Origin: Dolomedes plantarius | Lineage: Eukaryota; Arthropoda; Arachnida; Araneae; Dolomedidae | Length of the DNA stretch: 64,000 nt | NCBI GenBank assembly: GCA_907164885.2 | Contig: OU015490.1 | Coordinates: 239,367,639-239,431,638, forward strand | Direction of reading: 5' to 3' | Shown here: in pieces, positions 1-64,000 of the stretch | How the letters are laid out: each line of letters starts with the position of its first letter | Position numbering within the stretch: the stretch's first letter is position 1 | The notes under the pieces: model-generated | The model's database searches: none | Told to the model about the DNA's origin: nothing | What the model saw: only the letters and a program-made list of their open reading frames with translations | Made by a program: the position numbers and the translations under genes

Positions 1-236
1 AATAAAATCTATCTTGAATTTCTTTTGAAAATTATTTGTGTTTAACAGTGTAAAACTAGTATGATTTTTTATGTTAATTATCATTGATTTTCCTGTATAC
101 ATTCTGATTTAACTTATTTAAAACAATGCTTTAGTTTTAGTATATTGAAATTATTACCCAGAGTTTAATTTTAAAAAAGCTTGTGATTTGTTGTAGGGAC
201 AGGTTGAAAAAATCCCCACAAAAATAAATAAATAAA

Positions 237-271
<35 letters not shown>

Positions 272-877
272 ATATATAATACTGAGATTATGAGTTTGTT
301 TATCTGTTTTTCAATAAAGTAACCAATGACCCCAACATATATATGACAAGTGATTAATTTCAAATTTCATTCCTGCCAGTTACCGAACAAGTAATCTTTT
401 ATGTACAGCATGTTTATTATTATTTTTCATTGATATATCTATACCTATAAAAATGTATGTTGAACTGAGTTCAATCATATATTTTAAATAAAATTGAAAT
501 TATGTGAGTTTTTCAAAAACTTCTAAGTATCATTTCAAAGCTATGAAGTAAAAACTTTTAAATATATGTGTGTATATGTTGTAAAAAATTAACAAAATTT
601 ATTCACTTATAAGTATCCTGACAGTTTTTTTCATAAAAGATCACAGTGGTAATATATATGTGTGTGTGTATATATATATGCACACACACGCACACACATA
701 CACATATATATACTGTCGATTCCGGTTAATCGGACCACATCAGGACATGATCATTTTGGTCCTAATAACTGGCTGGTCCGATTACACAACATTCCCTATT
801 AGGCTTATGCAGTTGGATAGGATTTGGTCTGAATAAGTGGCTGGTCTGATTAAAAAGTGGTCCAATTAACTGTATTT

Positions 878-951
<74 letters not shown>

Positions 952-1368
952 TCATAAGCTATGGCAAAATTCCTAAAGTTGGGTAAAACTGGTTTTACTT
1001 TAGGAAACTTATTGAAGGGGTTTAGAGATCATTGAATAACATTGTTTTTTATACGAGCAGCCTGATGAAGAGTTGGTAACAGAATTGACTTGTCAATATG
1101 GTATCAGAAAGTTATAAGTCTTCATGAAGAGCACAAAATGAAATTGTTTGTGTCAACCAGAATAATAAGGTCTCCAATTGTGAAATTAGTTTATAAGATG
1201 GAGTAGTGGAGTTTGTCTTATTAGAAATAAATAAGACTTATGGTGAATAATTTCTGAATTTTTTTGAAGTTGCCAAAATGTGTAATAATATTTAAAATGA
1301 AAACATGAATTGCATCAGACTTTTAAATTGCTCTGTGATTTTTATTGACCTCCTCACTTGTTACTTGC

Positions 1369-1419
<51 letters not shown>

Positions 1420-1851
1420 TAAATATTATTCCCTCCATTATAGCATTTAAACTCCCTTTCCTAAATCCAATCCCCAGCAATATTAATTTATCACTTTAAA
1501 ACCCTTAGCCACAAAACTTCCTATGAATCGCATGCCTTTGCATTTCTACACGTGTATACATCTGGAGTCAGGAATGGGTTAGCATCGTGAGCCTCAAAAT
1601 TTACTGACCCTACAAATAATAGTCACATGTTCCTCTTGCCTCTCATGCTTAAGGTTGAAAGGTGATATTACTTTGGAGAAGTCCTTCTGAAATGAACGGA
1701 TGTACTTTTGTCGCTCTAATAAACAATTTGACCAGATTGCTTCTAAATTTAATTTTATTCCTTTCAGGCTGAGTCTAGCTCCAGCCATGTAAATATAAGC
1801 CAGTTTTTCCTTTCAGGTTATAGTTTAAGGACATGATGTAATTGGTATATT

Positions 1852-1882
<31 letters not shown>

Positions 1883-2382
1883 AGAGAATATATATATATT
1901 AGAGAGAGATACATCTATATGTAGTTATCATTTTACCCACACTGAGCAAAAAGAACCTACAATGAATTGTTTTAAAATGAGAAGTATTGATTTGTGCTTG
2001 AACCACCACAAATCTTTTGTGTAATGTTTATTTCTTGCTATGTTTATGGTATGATTTTTGTAAGTGAACTGAGTCTTTTACTGGTAATATATATTTAAAA
2101 GAGTCCTTTCTTCAGTATAATTTTTGCTCTTTGATTTCTTCTAAGTATAATTGAAAATTTTTATGGTGTGTGTATTTATTATTAGTTATAATTATAACAA
2201 ATATGTAAAATAAAATATATTTATAAAAATCCAAATAAATTATGCTTGTATTTTTATATTTTCTTTATTGAACAATTTATTAAGAAGGAAAAAATCAGTG
2301 ATCACAACTGAATGATAAAAGGTAATAAAATTTTGCTACTGAAAATAGAATTAATCATATAATAAAAGTTTCTTTATTTTAG
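1..2382. other. Intron upstream of exon 1: AT-rich, microsatellites, one small MITE
   Basis: No exon is recognisable. It holds TA runs at about 240-270, 882-950 and 1374-1416, a TG/CA plus TA block at 655-712, and the TIR element at 713-882. The remainder is unique-looking AT-rich sequence with only short chance reading frames. Confidence 0.6.
713..882. mobile_element. Short TIR element (pogo-like MITE), copy 1
   Basis: It begins CTGTCGATTCCGGTTAATCG after TA and ends with the inverted, diverged counterpart (AGTGGTCCAATTAACTGTAT). A second, better preserved copy lies at 26951-27108. The ends resemble pogo/Tigger-type termini (CAGTC...GGTTAA), but no transposase is present. Confidence 0.55.
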
Positions 2383-63101
<60,719 letters not shown>

Positions 63102-64000
63102 GTAAGCATATTTTTGAAATTTTTAAAATGATAATTATCTATACTTGTAATATTTTCATTTGTTTTATTAGCTTGAATTTAAATCTAACCTGTTTATTAT
63201 GATGGAAAGAAAGGGGATTAGATTTCCCTGGTTGTAGTTTTAGGAGCTTTGCACAAGATCAAGGAGTGTAGTAAAGAAGTATTTTCCAGACCAGGCATTT
63301 ACTCTCAATGTCTTTATGTGAAGGGGTGTCTCGACATGATCATCTCCTTTTTAAAAAAAATATGTACTTTGAAATGTGTATATGAAACTAAGTAGTATTC
63401 AAAGTACCTTAAGTAGTATTCAAAGTAATTTTGTATAATATGCGAGTTCATTTACTAATTTTCCAATGAAATTATTATTACCATTTGTCATGTGAAATGC
63501 TCGGTGACATAGTGGTTAAAAGCTTCAAGCTGCCACACAACAGGTCTAGGGTTTGACCCTTCGACTGGGCAAGGTCGACTCAGCCTTTCATCTCTTGAGT
63601 GGATCGATAAAATAAGGGCCAAGCATGCTTGGGAACTAACTCTGGAAGTCCCTCCTCAGGTTGACCACCTGACCGAGACATATGCTGTATGGCACCCCAA
63701 GCTCACGGTCAAGAAAGTGGAGATGGCTCCACCAGCCTTGGTCCACATACGGACTGTTGTGCCATGAGTTTAGTTTTATTTGTCATGTGAGAGCTACTGA
63801 AATGTTCTTATCGTAAAATTACTGTGACTTTTTTCTTGTCATAGAAGGATGCTGAGAGTTTAGGATTTTAATATTATTTGTATTGCAGGTATTATTGGCT
63901 CTAGCTTCATTATTTTCAACTTGATAGTTTTAATAGTTAAGTCATATTAAAAGGAATTATAGTGTTATTTTGAGTTTTTAAACTATCCAAAAGAGAGAGA
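63102..64000. other. Intron 30, incomplete
   Basis: It holds the SINE at 63496-63777. The acceptor and the following dynein exon are not reached. Confidence 0.8.
63496..63777 (+). mobile_element. tRNA-derived SINE with 13-bp target duplication, copy 2
   Basis: Same family as 53784-54078: head TGACATAGTGGTTA and GGTTTGACCC, body AGCCTTTCATCTCTTGAGTG and CCACCTGACCGAGACATATG. ATTTGTCATGTGA flanks it on both sides (63483-63495 and 63778-63790). Confidence 0.9.

Noticed and set aside
154..363. Minus-strand frame rich in Ile-Tyr
   Set aside because: Translation of a TA microsatellite with no conserved residues.
1594..1788. An upstream dynein exon or minus-strand gene
   Set aside because: No tail motif and no splice signals in a compatible phase; the open frame is on the wrong strand.
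63102..64000. A further dynein exon beginning NPGYAGRQ
   Set aside because: No frame codes this conserved AAA1 continuation before the window ends.

Overview
The window is AT-rich, intron-dominated animal DNA that carries the middle of one gene on the + strand. Thirty exons (2383 to 63101) join into an uninterrupted 4,446-nt reading frame of 1,482 codons. All internal introns are GT...AG and every exon-exon phase agrees. The product is an axonemal outer-arm dynein heavy chain of the DNAH5/DNAH8 class. The window starts inside the N-terminal tail (DHC_N1), runs through the linker (DHC_N2), and ends inside the first motor domain AAA1, with Walker A GPAGTGKT in exon 29 and Walker B CFDEF in exon 30. 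The true start and the rest of the motor lie outside the window. Flagellated sperm or cilia are implied. The repeat content (Tc1/mariner with DUF4817-like transposases, Helitrons, tRNA-derived SINEs, hAT, piggyBac-like and pogo-like MITEs) suggests an arthropod, perhaps an arachnid, but the species cannot be fixed from this sequence.

Only about 7% of the window codes for the dynein; the rest is intron full of mobile DNA. 1-12 kb holds exons 1-8, a Helitron carrying a 16-unit tandem array of about 145 bp (3181-5779), and two copies of a second Helitron family. 12-28 kb holds exons 9-15, pogo-like and hAT remnants, SINEs, a palindromic transposase-derived MITE, and an integrase-bearing TIR element with palindromic subterminal sites. 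28-44 kb holds exons 16-22, several MITEs and a nested stack in intron 21: a Helitron split by another Helitron and by a mariner element with an intact transposase and 212-bp TIRs that differ at one base. 44-64 kb holds exons 23-30, piggyBac-like and hAT-like MITEs, an exact 0.4-kb tandem duplication, a 168-bp-arm palindrome, a broken Tc1 element, two SINEs with perfect 13-bp target duplications, and hAT remnants.

No CRISPR, operon or bacterial features are present. Nothing besides the dynein looks like a host protein gene. The only other intact coding region is the mariner transposase. The most informative features are the deletion derivatives and hairpins that show how the non-autonomous elements arose.
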